Part shown: piece after piece, positions 1-7,965 of the stretch | Position numbering within the stretch: the first letter of the stretch is position 1 | Layout: every line of letters starts with the position of its first letter | Origin: Roseiarcus sp963759955 | Lineage (GTDB): Bacteria > Pseudomonadota > Alphaproteobacteria > Rhizobiales > Beijerinckiaceae | Direction: 5' to 3' | NCBI GenBank assembly: GCA_963759955.1 | Contig: CAVXCA010000047.1 | Location: forward strand, 62,001 to 126,000 | DNA: 64,000 nt | Translations under genes and position numbers: made by a program | The notes under the pieces: generated by a model | What the model was told of the DNA's origin: nothing | Seen by the model: only the letters and a program-made list of their open reading frames with translations | Databases searched by the model: none

Positions 1-286
1 TCTCGATGTCTTCGTCGTTGGCGCCGACGACGCCGATGTGCGGGAAGGTGAAGGTGATGATCTGCCCGGCGTAGGAGGGGTCGGTGAGGATCTCCTCGTA
101 GCCGGTCATCGCCGTGTTGAAGCATACTTCGCCGACCGCCGAGCCGGTCGCGCCGACGCCGAAGCCTTCGATGGTCTGGCCGTTGGCGAGGATCAGCAGC
201 GCGGTCGGGCGCCGCGCGCTCCAACCTTCGCGCGCCTCGCCTTGAACCGGCCCCGCCGTTTGACTAAGAGTTGTTGCGCCTGACAT
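1..286 (-). CDS. carA: Carbamoyl-phosphate synthase small chain, N-terminal part
   Basis: The reverse strand from the ATG at 286 encodes about 95 residues matching the start of CarA, the glutaminase subunit that supplies ammonia to CarB for carbamoyl phosphate in arginine and pyrimidine synthesis. Recognisable family signatures are LILANGQTIEGFGVGATG, then GEVCFNTAMTGYEEILTDPSY and FTFPHIGVVGANDEDIE. The gene runs off the left edge, so the class I glutamine amidotransferase domain with its Cys-His-Glu triad is not in view. It is divergent from the yqeY-like gene at 360, leaving about 70 bases for both promoters. Confidence 0.95.
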   Translation of the reverse strand, partial: MSGATTLSQTAGPVQGEAREGWSARRPTALLILANGQTIEGFGVGATGSAVGEVCFNTAMTGYEEILTDPSYAGQIITFTFPHIGVVGANDEDIE

Positions 287-359
287 GAGCCAGTGCTTAA
301 GCGCCCGCGGCGCCGCGCGTCAAGCCGAACGGGACCGCAGCCAACCCCTTAGAGGACCC

Positions 360-827
360 ATGGCCGAATCGATTGCAATGCGCGACACTGTGACGGCGCA
401 AATGAAAGAGGCGATGAAGTCGGGCGACAAGGTCCGGGTCGGCGCGCTTCGCCTCATGATGGCTGCGCTCAAGGAGCGCGAGATCGAAGCGCGCGGCGCC
501 GGCAAGATCGTCAGCCGCGCCGACGAGTTGGCGCTGCTGACCAAGATGGTCAAATCGCGCCAGGAATCGCTCGCCATCTACCAGCAGGCCGGCCGGGCCG
601 ATCTCGCCGCGCAGGAAAGCGCGGAAATCGCCGTCATCGGCGAATTCCTGCCCAAGCAGATGGACGAGGCGGAAGTGACCGCCGCGGCCAAGGCGGCCGT
701 CGCCGCCGCCGGCGCCGCCAGCCTCAAGGACATGGGCAAGGTCGTCGCCGCGCTCAAGGAGCGCTATCCCGGCCAGATGGACTTCGCCAAGGCGAGCGCG
801 ATCGTGAAGGCGCTGCTGACGAGCTGA
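360..827 (+). CDS. GatB/YqeY domain protein
   Basis: A 155-residue cytosolic protein of the YqeY family, homologous to the C-terminal tRNA-binding tail of GatB/GatE. The typical opening (VTAQMKEAMKSGDKVRVGAL) is followed by the family patterns EIEARG, SRQESLAIYQQAGRADLA and IGEFLPKQM, and a C-terminal GKVVAALKERYPGQMDFA motif. The family is often called tRNA amidotransferase-like, but free-standing YqeY proteins have no settled function. The ATG at 360 has AGAGGA just upstream at short spacing; an ATG at 378 is an alternative. The pairing beside divergent carA is common in alphaproteobacteria, often ahead of dnaG, which is not here. Confidence 0.9.
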   Translation: MAESIAMRDTVTAQMKEAMKSGDKVRVGALRLMMAALKEREIEARGAGKIVSRADELALLTKMVKSRQESLAIYQQAGRADLAAQESAEIAVIGEFLPKQMDEAEVTAAAKAAVAAAGAASLKDMGKVVAALKERYPGQMDFAKASAIVKALLTS

Positions 828-924
828 TCGCGCCCGCGGGCGCGCCGCTCGCTTGCGCCCGGCCGCGCGCCGCGCCACATAGATCGTCGCCCGCCGCCTT
901 CTTGCGTTTCTTCGGAGTTCCGCG

Positions 925-1185
925 ATGCCTCAGACCCGCAGCCGCCTATTCGACGATTTCTCGCGCTTGATGACCGACGCGGCCGGGCTCGCCGAGGGAG
1001 CGCGGCGCGAAGTCGAAACGCTCGCCAAGAGCCAACTCGAGCGCCTGATGGCGGGGATGGATTACGTTTCGCGCGAGGAATTCGACGCCGTGCGCGAAAT
1101 GGCCGCAGTCGCCCGCGCCCAGAACGAGAAGCTCGAAGCGCGCGTCGCCGCGCTCGAAGCCAAGCTGGCCCAATCCAATCCGTGA
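925..1185 (+). CDS. ubiK: UbiK family accessory factor (BMFP/YqiC-like)
   Basis: An 86-residue protein with the short amphipathic N-terminal helix (RLFDDFSRLMTDAAG) and C-terminal coiled coil (ARAQNEKLEARVAALEAKL) typical of the BMFP/YqiC family. In enterobacteria UbiK binds UbiJ and the ubiquinone-biosynthesis complex and supports aerobic coenzyme Q synthesis; family members trimerise through the C-terminal coil. The motif MDYVSREEFDAVREMAAVAR before the coil is the strongest identifier. The ATG follows a TTCGGAGTTCCGCG segment that offers a GGAG ribosome-binding site. Function here is assigned by family only. Confidence 0.88.
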   Translation: MPQTRSRLFDDFSRLMTDAAGLAEGARREVETLAKSQLERLMAGMDYVSREEFDAVREMAAVARAQNEKLEARVAALEAKLAQSNP

Positions 1186-1459
1186 AGCCGATTTCGGAGT
1201 CGTCGCAGGAACTTGGCGCGCGATGAGCCGGCTTGCCGAAATCGCCGCCAGCGGCTTGATTCGCCTGATGGATTCTGTGGACGAAGGGTAAAGCGCGGTT
1301 TACGGCGCGCCACGAATCATCGAGTCTCGCTGCGTCTGAGCGGCGCGCCGGCACGTAAGGCCGGCGCAAGCGATTCGCGGCGTTAATTCGACGCCGACCG
1401 CCGAACATGTGCGTTGTGTCTCGCCCAGTCCCGCCCACCGCATTTTCGAAAGCTCTGCG

Positions 1460-1963
1460 ATGATCGCCAACCAAAACCAGCCCCTCGAGCGGCCCGAACA
1501 CCCCGTGGACGTCGTCGAGCGGCTCGCCTCGCTCAACGAATGGGCGTTCGACCGCGCCGACGAAGACGAAATCTCGATCCTCGTCGCCGGCGTGTGGGCG
1601 CAATACGAGGTCGCCTTCACCTGGCTGCCGGAGATCGAATCCCTGCATGTCAGTTGTTCGTTCGATCTGAAGATCCCCGCGCGCCGGCGCGCCGAAATCA
1701 CCGCCCTCGTTCAGTTGATCAACGAGCAATTGTGGCTCGGCCACTTCGATCTGTGGAGCCGCGACGACATCGTGATGTTCCGCCACGCCCATTGCCTGTC
1801 GGGCGGCGCTCAGCCGAGCGACTCGCAATGCCGCACCATCGTCAACGCCGCGCTCGCCGCCTGCGAAAACTACTACCAGGCGTTCCAGTTCGTCCTCTGG
1901 GCCGGCCGCAGCGCTCGCGACGCGATGGATCTGGCGATGTTCGAGACGCAAGGCAACGCGTGA
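1460..1963 (+). CDS. YbjN domain-containing protein
   Basis: A 167-residue protein of the YbjN family (type III secretion chaperone-like fold). The order matches family members: an N-terminal EHPVDVVERLASLNEWAFDR segment, the SILVAGVWAQYEVAFTW strand pair, the ARRRAEITALVQLINEQLW helix, the LGHFDLW element and a C-terminal RTIVNAALAACENYYQAFQF helix. In alphaproteobacteria it normally sits next to ubiK-like and proC genes; here it follows ubiK after about 270 bases. I chose the ATG at 1460 because upstream in-frame codons are low-complexity and the homology starts just after it. The molecular role is unknown; in E. coli YbjN affects motility and stress regulation. Confidence 0.85.
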   Translation: MIANQNQPLERPEHPVDVVERLASLNEWAFDRADEDEISILVAGVWAQYEVAFTWLPEIESLHVSCSFDLKIPARRRAEITALVQLINEQLWLGHFDLWSRDDIVMFRHAHCLSGGAQPSDSQCRTIVNAALAACENYYQAFQFVLWAGRSARDAMDLAMFETQGNA

Positions 1964-1978
1964 GGCGGGCGCGTCGCG

Positions 1979-2407
1979 TCAACTGACGTTCGCGTCGTCC
2001 GCGGCGTCGGCAAAGCGGGCCATGAATTTCCGTTGGTCGACGACGGCGCGCTCGTGAAACCCCTCGCCGATCAGGCCGAGGTCGTTGTGACAAGCGACCT
2101 TGAAGCGCACTTTTCGTCCGCGTACCTCCACGATCTCCACTTCCGCCGTCACCGTCATGCCGACCGGCGTCGCGGCGACGTGGGTGACGTCGACGAGCGT
2201 TCCGACGCTGCGCTCGTCGGGTTCGAGATAGGGCCGCAGCGCCTCGATGCTGGTCCATTCGATGAAGCCGACCATGAACGCGGTGGCGAGCACCGGCGGC
2301 ATGTCGGCGAAACCCGGGAAAGTTCCCGACAGCGCGGGAACCGTCTGCCCCTCGTCGATGAAAAGTTCTTGCACGCGGCGCAGGCCCGGCTTCAAGGTTG
2401 GGTTCAT
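1979..2407 (-). CDS. FlK-like hotdog thioesterase family protein
   Basis: A 142-residue single-domain hotdog-fold protein related to the fluoroacetyl-CoA thioesterase FlK group. Seen in sequence: an N-terminal Thr-containing VPALSGTFPGFADMPPVLAT segment, the central helix FMVGFIEWTSIEALRPYL with the conserved Glu, and the strand GTLVDVTHVAATPVG, whose His fits the catalytic His of FlK-type enzymes. It is a stand-alone gene, convergent with the YbjN-like gene (stops 16 bases apart). Most FlK-like proteins are generic acyl-CoA thioesterases of unknown substrate. Because fluoride-responsive loci occur elsewhere in the window, a fluoroacyl substrate is tempting but unsupported. Confidence 0.78.
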   Translation of the reverse strand: MNPTLKPGLRRVQELFIDEGQTVPALSGTFPGFADMPPVLATAFMVGFIEWTSIEALRPYLEPDERSVGTLVDVTHVAATPVGMTVTAEVEIVEVRGRKVRFKVACHNDLGLIGEGFHERAVVDQRKFMARFADAADDANVS

Positions 2408-2716
2408 ATCTCGATCCGCTCGTCTCGATGCGCTTCGGGCGCGGCGATGCGTTCCCGCCGCGGATTGGCAATCTTTAATGGTCCGCCGTTCCTAGGGCCA
2501 GCGATCGGTCGAGGCGCGCGGCGTTGCTCGGACCCGCGCCGTATCGACCCGCGTGTCGTCCGGCGCGATCGCCTGCGCGTCCCGGGTCGCCCTTCAGACG
2601 GTCCCGCCGCCGCCTTCAGGGGGCTGGCGCTCTGGCGCATTTGCGTGTAAGAGCCGCGCTTCCCATTCCCTCCCGGACGGCGACGCCGCCGACCGGCGCG
2701 CCTTTTGGAGTTAACG

Positions 2717-2908
2717 ATGGCTGTTCCGAGACGTAAAACCTCGCCCTCGCGCCGCGGCATGCGCCGCTCGGCCGACGCGCTCAAGGCCCCGACCTATGTC
2801 GAGGACAAGGATTCGGGCGAACTGCGCCGCCCCCACCACATCGACCTGAAGAGCGGCATGTACCGCGGCCGTCAGGTGCTCAAGCCCAAGACCAACGTCG
2901 AGGCGTAA
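2717..2908 (+). CDS. rpmF: 50S ribosomal protein L32
   Basis: A 63-residue very basic protein opening MAVPRRKTSPSRRGMRRS and ending with the alphaproteobacterial pattern LRRPHHIDLKSGMYRGRQVL. L32 is a structural protein of the large ribosomal subunit. Length matches the zinc-free alphaproteobacterial form with no cysteine pairs. The ATG at 2717 is preceded by GGAG at 2707-2710, which decides this start over the ATG four codons earlier. A strong hairpin with a T-run follows at 2946. The usual partner plsX is absent; it stands alone between a thioesterase and a DMT transporter. Confidence 0.97.
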   Translation: MAVPRRKTSPSRRGMRRSADALKAPTYVEDKDSGELRRPHHIDLKSGMYRGRQVLKPKTNVEA

Positions 2909-2945
2909 AGCCGCCGCCCTTCGGGGCGCCGACGTTTTGCTTGTG

Positions 2946-2972
2946 AAGGCCGGCCTCGCGCCGGCCTTTTGC
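2946..2972. terminator. Rho-independent terminator between rpmF and the DMT gene
   Basis: A perfect 9-bp stem (AAGGCCGGC, loop CTCGC, GCCGGCCTT) is followed by TT and a T-rich run on the plus strand, 37 bases after rpmF. The AA at the start of the stem gives a weak T-run on the minus strand too, so it may also serve the convergent DMT gene ending at 2982. Confidence 0.85.
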
Positions 2973-2981
2973 TTTCGCGCC

Positions 2982-3875
2982 TCAGCTTCCCCGCGTCGCG
3001 ACGACGGCGCCGCCGACGATCAGCGCGCAGGCGAGGCCGAGCGAGGCGGTCGCGGGGGCGAAGCCGGTGGCGACCAGGATCAGCGTGGAGAGCACCGGCG
3101 CGGCGTAGGCGGCGACGCCGAGCAGCCTCAAATCGCCGTTCTTGACGCCGTAATCCCAGACGTAGAACGCGAGCCCGACAGGGCCGAGGCCGAGGCCGAC
3201 GATCGCCGCCCATTGCGTCGCGCTCGCCGGCGCGACCGTCGTCTCGAAGGCGAGGTGGCTGACCGCCGCGAGCGCCGAAGTGACGAGGCAGAAGCCGGCG
3301 ACCGCCTCGGTCGGCGCGGCTTTGAGGCGCCGCGAAAGCACGGAATAGCTCGACCAGACGAACGCGCAGCCGAGGGCGAAGGCATAACCGAGCGCGACCG
3401 CCGGATCAGCTGCGTGCGCGCCGACGCCGCCCTCGGCCTTGCCAACGAACAGCGCCGCGGCGCCGGCAAAGCCCAGCGCCGCGCCGACGACGTGGCGCGC
3501 GCGCAGCCGCTCGCCCGGCAGCAGCGCCGAGAACAGCACGATCAGCAGCGGCCAGAGATATGCGATGAGGCTCGCTTCGGCGGGCGGCGCACGGCGCAGC
3601 GCAGCGAAATAGAGCGCGTGATAGCCGAACAGGCCGCCGACCCCGACGAGCCACACCGGCCAGGGCTGGGCGAGGGCGGCGAGGCGCCCGCGCGCGGCCG
3701 CGTAGACCAGCCCGAAGGCGCCGCCGATGGCGAAGGTCAGCGCCGCCAACTCGAACGGCGGAACCGCGCCGGCGGAGGCGGTGAGCAATGCCAGCACGCT
3801 CCATAGCCCGATCGCGCCGAGGCCGATCAGCGTCGCCGCGCGGGAGGCGCTTCGGTGGAGAGAATCGTGCGTCAT
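2982..3875 (-). CDS. EamA/DMT-superfamily exporter (YddG-like)
   Basis: A 297-residue inner-membrane protein with about ten hydrophobic segments in two EamA repeats. The first repeat holds LIGLGAIGLWSVLALLTAS and the hallmark GYHALYFAALRRAPPAEASL followed by LWPLLIVLFSALLPGERL; the second holds LGYAFALGCAFVWSSYSVLSRR and FYVWDYGVKNGDLRLLGV. These are the patterns of the aromatic amino-acid exporter YddG branch of the drug/metabolite transporter superfamily. The substrate cannot be read from sequence. It converges on rpmF and is divergent from arsC, with 74 bases between starts. Confidence 0.88.
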   Translation of the reverse strand: MTHDSLHRSASRAATLIGLGAIGLWSVLALLTASAGAVPPFELAALTFAIGGAFGLVYAAARGRLAALAQPWPVWLVGVGGLFGYHALYFAALRRAPPAEASLIAYLWPLLIVLFSALLPGERLRARHVVGAALGFAGAAALFVGKAEGGVGAHAADPAVALGYAFALGCAFVWSSYSVLSRRLKAAPTEAVAGFCLVTSALAAVSHLAFETTVAPASATQWAAIVGLGLGPVGLAFYVWDYGVKNGDLRLLGVAAYAAPVLSTLILVATGFAPATASLGLACALIVGGAVVATRGS

Positions 3876-3949
3876 GGACCGCGCTGCTATCAGGCCGTAG
3901 AGTTCAGGGGAAGACGCCGCCTCAGCGGGCAGCGCAAGAGGACGCGACG

Positions 3950-4375
3950 ATGGACATCATTATCTATCACAATCCCGACTGCGGCACTTCGCGCAACACG
4001 CTCGCGCTGATCCGCAACGCCGGCGTCGAACCGCACATCATCGATTATCGCAAATGCCCGCCGACGCGGCTGCTGCTGACGCAACTGCTCGCGCGCGCGG
4101 GGCTGAGCGTGCGGCAAATCCTGCGCGAGAAGGGGACGCCGTACAAGGAATTGGGCCTCGACGATCCGAAGCTCGACGACGACGCCTTACTCGACGCGAT
4201 CATGGCGCATCCGATCCTGATGAACCGCCCGCTCGTCGTCACGCCCAAAGGCGTGCGCCTGTGCCGCCCGTGCGAAAAGGTCATCGACCTGTTGCCGCCG
4301 CAACGCGGCGAATTCTTCAAGGAAGGCGGCGAGCGCGTCGTCGACGAAAAAGGCCGGCGCGTCGCGACGGCGTGA
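3950..4375 (+). CDS. arsC: Arsenate reductase (glutaredoxin type)
   Basis: A 141-residue ArsC of the thioredoxin-fold glutaredoxin-coupled class, which reduces arsenate to arsenite. The catalytic motif IYHNPDCGTSRNTLALI places the nucleophilic Cys at residue 11. The downstream LRKG-like ILREKGTPYKELGLDDP, then HPILMNRPLVVTPKGVRLCRP with the conserved Arg residues and cis-Pro, completes the family pattern. The ATG at 3950 has AAGAGGA at 3937-3943. There is no arsenite pump or ArsR beside it, so it is either a stand-alone housekeeping copy or an ArsC/YffB-type protein with another role. Confidence 0.9.
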   Translation: MDIIIYHNPDCGTSRNTLALIRNAGVEPHIIDYRKCPPTRLLLTQLLARAGLSVRQILREKGTPYKELGLDDPKLDDDALLDAIMAHPILMNRPLVVTPKGVRLCRPCEKVIDLLPPQRGEFFKEGGERVVDEKGRRVATA

Positions 4376-4379
4376 ACCC

Positions 4380-4525
4380 CTTCTCTCGCATAGCCCGTCG
4401 AAAGACGGGCGTCCCTGCGGACGCCCTATGCGGGAGAAGGTGGCGCGAAGCGCCGGATGAGGCTAGGCCAGGGTCGCGCTAGCCCTCACCCCGGCCCTCT
4501 CCCGCAAGCGGGAGAGGGGGAAGTG
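4380..4525. repeat. Intergenic palindromic repeat (copy 1)
   Basis: Between arsC and ggt lie nested inverted repeats: CCTTCTC with GAGAAGG enclosing GCATAGCCCGTC and GACGGGC arms, then CCCTCACCCCGGCCCTCTCCC with the hairpin CTCTCCCGCAAGCGGGAGAG. The hairpin core recurs in five other gaps in this window (14023, 21691, 22234, 45910, 48151). It resembles REP-like intergenic palindromes of Hyphomicrobiales. It may also act as the arsC terminator. Confidence 0.8.
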
Positions 4526-4553
4526 CGCGGCGTCGACCGGGAGTCCATCCAAG

Positions 4554-6287
4554 ATGCGCGCCGCCATTGCCTTTCCTGTTCTCGTCTTAGCCGCGCTCGC
4601 GTCCCCGCTCGCCGCGCGCGCCGATCCGGCGCCGATCATTTCCGACTTCGCCATCGCGCGCCCCGTGGTGGCGACGCACGGCATGGTCGTCAGCCAGGAG
4701 GCAGTCGCCTCCGCCGTCGGGCTCGAAATCCTGAAGCGCGGCGGCAATGCGGTCGACGCCGCGGTGGCGGTCGGCTTCGCGCTCGCGGTGACGTTGCCGC
4801 GCGCCGGCAATATCGGCGGCGGCGGCTTCATGCTGATCCATCGCGCCGATCTCGATAAGACCAACGCCATCGACTACCGCGAGAGCGCGCCGGCGCTGAC
4901 GACCAAGGACGTCTTCCTCGACGCCAACGGCGAGGCCGATCCGTTCAAGTCGCGCTACAGCGGGCTTGCGATCGGCGTGCCGGGAACGGTCGCCGGGCTG
5001 GAGCTGGCGTGGCGCAAGTACGGCTCGGGCAAGTTCTCCTTCGCCGATCTCGTCGCCCCCGCGGCGCGCCTCGCCCATCAGGGCCTGACCGTCGAAGGCG
5101 ACCTCGCCGATTCGCTGCCTGCCGCCGCGCCGATGCTCGCCAAGCATCCCTCTTCGGCGCGCATCTTTCTCGAGCCCGACGGGAGCGCGCCGCCCGTCGG
5201 CGCTCATATCGCGCTCGACGATTTCGCGGCGACGCTCGACGCGATCGCCGCTGGCGGCGCCGACGCGTTCTATCGTGGCCCGATCGCGCAAAAGATCGTC
5301 GCGGCAGTCCAACAGGCCGGCGGGCGGATGACCCTCGACGATCTCGCTCGCTATCGCGCGATCGAGCGCGAGCCGGTTCGCGGAACCTATCGCGGCCATG
5401 AGATCGTCTCGATGCCGCCGCCCTCGTCCGGCGGCGCGCATATCATCGAAATCCTCAACATCCTCGAAGGCTTCCCGCTCGCCGAGCAGGGGCTCAATTC
5501 GGCGGCGACGATTTACGACATGGCGGAAGCGGAGAAGCTCGCCTACGCCGACCGCGCGGCCTATCTCGGCGATCCCGATTTCGTCCGCATCCCCTTGCAC
5601 GGGCTGATCTCGAAAGCCTACGCCGACCATCTGCGCGCGAGCATGCCGACCGATCGCGCGCGCCCGGCGCGCGAGATCGGCCCGGGCGGGCCGCAGCGCT
5701 ATGAGAGCGACCAGACCACGCATTTTTCCGTCGTCGACGCCAAGGGCGACGCGGTCGCCAACACCTACACGCTGAATTTTTCTTACGGCTGCGGCCTCGT
5801 TGCGGACGGGACCGGCGTGCTGCTCAACAACGAGCTCGACGATTTCGCCGCCAAGCCGGGCGCCCCGAACGCCTACGGCCTGTTGGGCGGAGACGCCAAC
5901 GCGCCGGGCCCGAACAAGCGGCCGCTGTCGTCGATGAGCCCGACGCTGGTCTTCAAGGACGGCAAAATCGAACTCGTGACCGGAAGCCCCGGCGGGGCGC
6001 GCATCATCACCACGGTGCTGCAGATCGTCGTCGACGTGATCGACTTCGGCCTCAACGTCGCCGAGGCGGAAGAGGCGCCGCGCGTCCACGACCAGGGCTT
6101 TCCCGACGAATTGCGCATCGAGCGCGGCCTTTCGCCCGATACGATCCGCCTGCTCGAAGGGATGGGCTACAAGGTCGTCGTGCGCGAGGCGATGGGCTCG
6201 GCTGAGACCATCGCGCGCTCGGCGGACGGCGTGCTGACCGGCGCCTCCGACCCGCGCCAGCGCGGGACGCTGGCGGTGGGGTATTGA
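4554..6287 (+). CDS. ggt: Gamma-glutamyltransferase
   Basis: A 577-residue exported GGT precursor. Residues 1-23 form a signal peptide (ending ASPLAARA), so the enzyme acts in the periplasm, hydrolysing or transferring the gamma-glutamyl group of glutathione. GGT is an Ntn hydrolase that cleaves itself before a nucleophilic Thr; here the sequence DQTTHFSVVDAKGDAVANTY puts that Thr at residue 388, with the downstream LNNELDDF and SSMSPTLVFKDGK, SPGGARIITTVLQIV motifs intact. The N-terminal MVVSQEAVASAVGLEILKRG and GGFMLIHR motifs are also standard. It is followed by hisC after 100 bases, probably separately expressed. Confidence 0.97.
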   Translation: MRAAIAFPVLVLAALASPLAARADPAPIISDFAIARPVVATHGMVVSQEAVASAVGLEILKRGGNAVDAAVAVGFALAVTLPRAGNIGGGGFMLIHRADLDKTNAIDYRESAPALTTKDVFLDANGEADPFKSRYSGLAIGVPGTVAGLELAWRKYGSGKFSFADLVAPAARLAHQGLTVEGDLADSLPAAAPMLAKHPSSARIFLEPDGSAPPVGAHIALDDFAATLDAIAAGGADAFYRGPIAQKIVAAVQQAGGRMTLDDLARYRAIEREPVRGTYRGHEIVSMPPPSSGGAHIIEILNILEGFPLAEQGLNSAATIYDMAEAEKLAYADRAAYLGDPDFVRIPLHGLISKAYADHLRASMPTDRARPAREIGPGGPQRYESDQTTHFSVVDAKGDAVANTYTLNFSYGCGLVADGTGVLLNNELDDFAAKPGAPNAYGLLGGDANAPGPNKRPLSSMSPTLVFKDGKIELVTGSPGGARIITTVLQIVVDVIDFGLNVAEAEEAPRVHDQGFPDELRIERGLSPDTIRLLEGMGYKVVVREAMGSAETIARSADGVLTGASDPRQRGTLAVGY

Positions 6288-6387
6288 GACGGAACTTTGC
6301 CGCGCCGCTTTTTCGTCCCCCGCCGCCGTGCCATAAGCGGTCGCCGCCGCGCGGCCCGAATATCGCTGCGATCCCTGGGACGAACCG

Positions 6388-7464
6388 ATGAACCGCTTCT
6401 GGAGCGCCCTTGTGGGCGAACTCACCCCCTACCAGCCGGGCGAGCAGCCGCGCGTCGCCGATCTCGTCAAGCTCAACACCAACGAGAGCCCGATCGGCCC
6501 CTCGCCGCACGTGCTGGAGGCGATCCGCGCCGCGGCGTCGGAGAAACTGCGGCTCTACCCCGATTACGACGCGACCGCGTTGCGCAAGACTCTGGCGGCC
6601 TATCACGGCGTTAAACCGGATCAGGTCTTTGTCGGCAACGGCTCGGACGAAGTGCTCGCGCATACGTTCGCCGCGCTGCTGAAGCACGAGGCGCCGCTGC
6701 TTTTTCCCGACGTCACCTACAGCTTCTATCCCTCCTACTGCCGGCTGTTCGGCATCCGCCACGAGACCGTGCCGCTCGACGAAGCGATGCGGCTCAACGT
6801 CGCCGACTTCCGCCGTCCGGGCGGGGCGATCATCCTCGCCAACCCGAACGCGCCGACCGGCATCGCGCTGCCTCGCAGCGATATCGCTGAGCTGCTCGCC
6901 GACCATCCCGACAAGCCGGTGGTGATCGACGAGGCCTATGTCGACTTCGGCGCCGAAACCGCGGTCCCGCTGATCGGCGCCCATCCGAACCTGCTGGTCG
7001 TGCAAACAATGTCCAAATCGCGCGCGCTGGCGGGCTTGCGCGTCGGCTACGCCCTGGGCGACGCCGGGTTGATCGAGGCGTTGGAACGGGTCAAGGACAG
7101 CTTCAATTCCTATCCGCTCGACCGCTTGGCGCAGGCGGGCGCCGTCGCCGCGATCGAGGACGAAGCCTATTTCCAGGCGAGCCGCGCGATGGTGATGCGC
7201 AATCGCGAGAAGCTCGGCGAGGGCCTCGCCGGTCTCGGCTTCGCAGTCTTGCCGTCGGCGGCGAATTTCGTCTTCGCCCGCCACGAAAAGCGCGGCGGCG
7301 CCGAATTGGCGGCGGCGCTACGCGAGCGGGCGGTGCTGGTGCGCCATTTCGCCAAGCCGGCGCGCATCGCGCCCTATCTGCGCATCACCGTCGGATCGGA
7401 GGGAGAGATCGCGCGGCTGCTGTCGGCGCTGGCGAGTATCCTGGGCGAGCGCGGCTCGCGATAG
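6388..7464 (+). CDS. hisC: Histidinol-phosphate aminotransferase
   Basis: A 358-residue fold-type I PLP aminotransferase converting imidazole-acetol phosphate to histidinol phosphate. Family marks: KLNTNESPIGPS near residue 29, LYPDYDATALRKTLA, VGNGSDEVL, ILANPNAPTGIALP, VVIDEAYVDFG, and the PLP lysine at residue 210 in QTMSKSRALAGLRVGYA. The C-terminal YLRITVGSEGE contains the phosphate/carboxylate-binding Arg. It is away from other his genes, as in many alphaproteobacteria that carry several HisC-like aminotransferases, so a role with aromatic amino acids (HisC2-type) is possible. The ATG at 6388 follows GGGACGAACCG. Confidence 0.93.
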   Translation: MNRFWSALVGELTPYQPGEQPRVADLVKLNTNESPIGPSPHVLEAIRAAASEKLRLYPDYDATALRKTLAAYHGVKPDQVFVGNGSDEVLAHTFAALLKHEAPLLFPDVTYSFYPSYCRLFGIRHETVPLDEAMRLNVADFRRPGGAIILANPNAPTGIALPRSDIAELLADHPDKPVVIDEAYVDFGAETAVPLIGAHPNLLVVQTMSKSRALAGLRVGYALGDAGLIEALERVKDSFNSYPLDRLAQAGAVAAIEDEAYFQASRAMVMRNREKLGEGLAGLGFAVLPSAANFVFARHEKRGGAELAAALRERAVLVRHFAKPARIAPYLRITVGSEGEIARLLSALASILGERGSR

Positions 7465-7623
7465 GGGACGCCGCGCCGCAGAGGCCCAAGATGAGAACTT
7501 GCGGCGGTGGGTTGTTTTGGTAGAAGCGACTAAATCCGGAGGTCCGAAATGATCTCACTTTGCGCTGGGCGGGCGATCAAACGGGAAATTGGCAAGCTGT
7601 CACGATAAGCTTTGTAATCCCCG

Positions 7624-7956
7624 TCAGGATTTTCGCCGGACCTGTTTCAGGATGTCCTCCATCTCGTGGATGATCTTGCAACCCTTCAACGTATCGCCCG
7701 TCTTGTCTTCCGGGTCGGCCTCAAAAAGCGCTCGCATCTGGTCGGACATCCGCATCAGTTCATGGTAGCGCTCCTCTCCAAGCGTCGGCCGGTTGAAGCT
7801 GAGCCCCTCGTTCAATTGTCGGAAAACATAATCCAGATTTCGGTACGGGAAGTACCCAGTCTTATCCATGAATTTCGGAGCCGATATCAGCATAGAGCTT
7901 AGAATCTCCAAGATCTCTATTACGTTTTGTGGGACGCGGATCTTTGCCGGCTTCAT
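7624..7956 (-). CDS. Putative immunity protein of a decayed toxin locus
   Basis: A 110-residue, mostly helical, lysine-rich protein (MKPAKIRVPQNVIEILEI at the start, EDILKQVRRKS at the end). It has no motif I recognise. Its base composition is clearly AT-richer than the flanking hisC and rimK-like genes, a sign of transfer. The ATG lies 9 bases after the stop of the toxin-like reading frame, with AAGGTG as a ribosome-binding site, so the pair would have been translated together. This toxin-then-small-gene order is the standard layout for a polymorphic toxin and its immunity protein; that role is inferred from context alone. Confidence 0.5.
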   Translation of the reverse strand: MKPAKIRVPQNVIEILEILSSMLISAPKFMDKTGYFPYRNLDYVFRQLNEGLSFNRPTLGEERYHELMRMSDQMRALFEADPEDKTGDTLKGCKIIHEMEDILKQVRRKS

Positions 7957-7965
7957 GAGTCACCT

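Noticed and set aside
1979..2407. FlK-like thioesterase as part of the fluoride response
   Set aside because: It is 50 kb from the fluoride operons, has no aptamer upstream, and most FlK-fold proteins are general acyl-CoA thioesterases.
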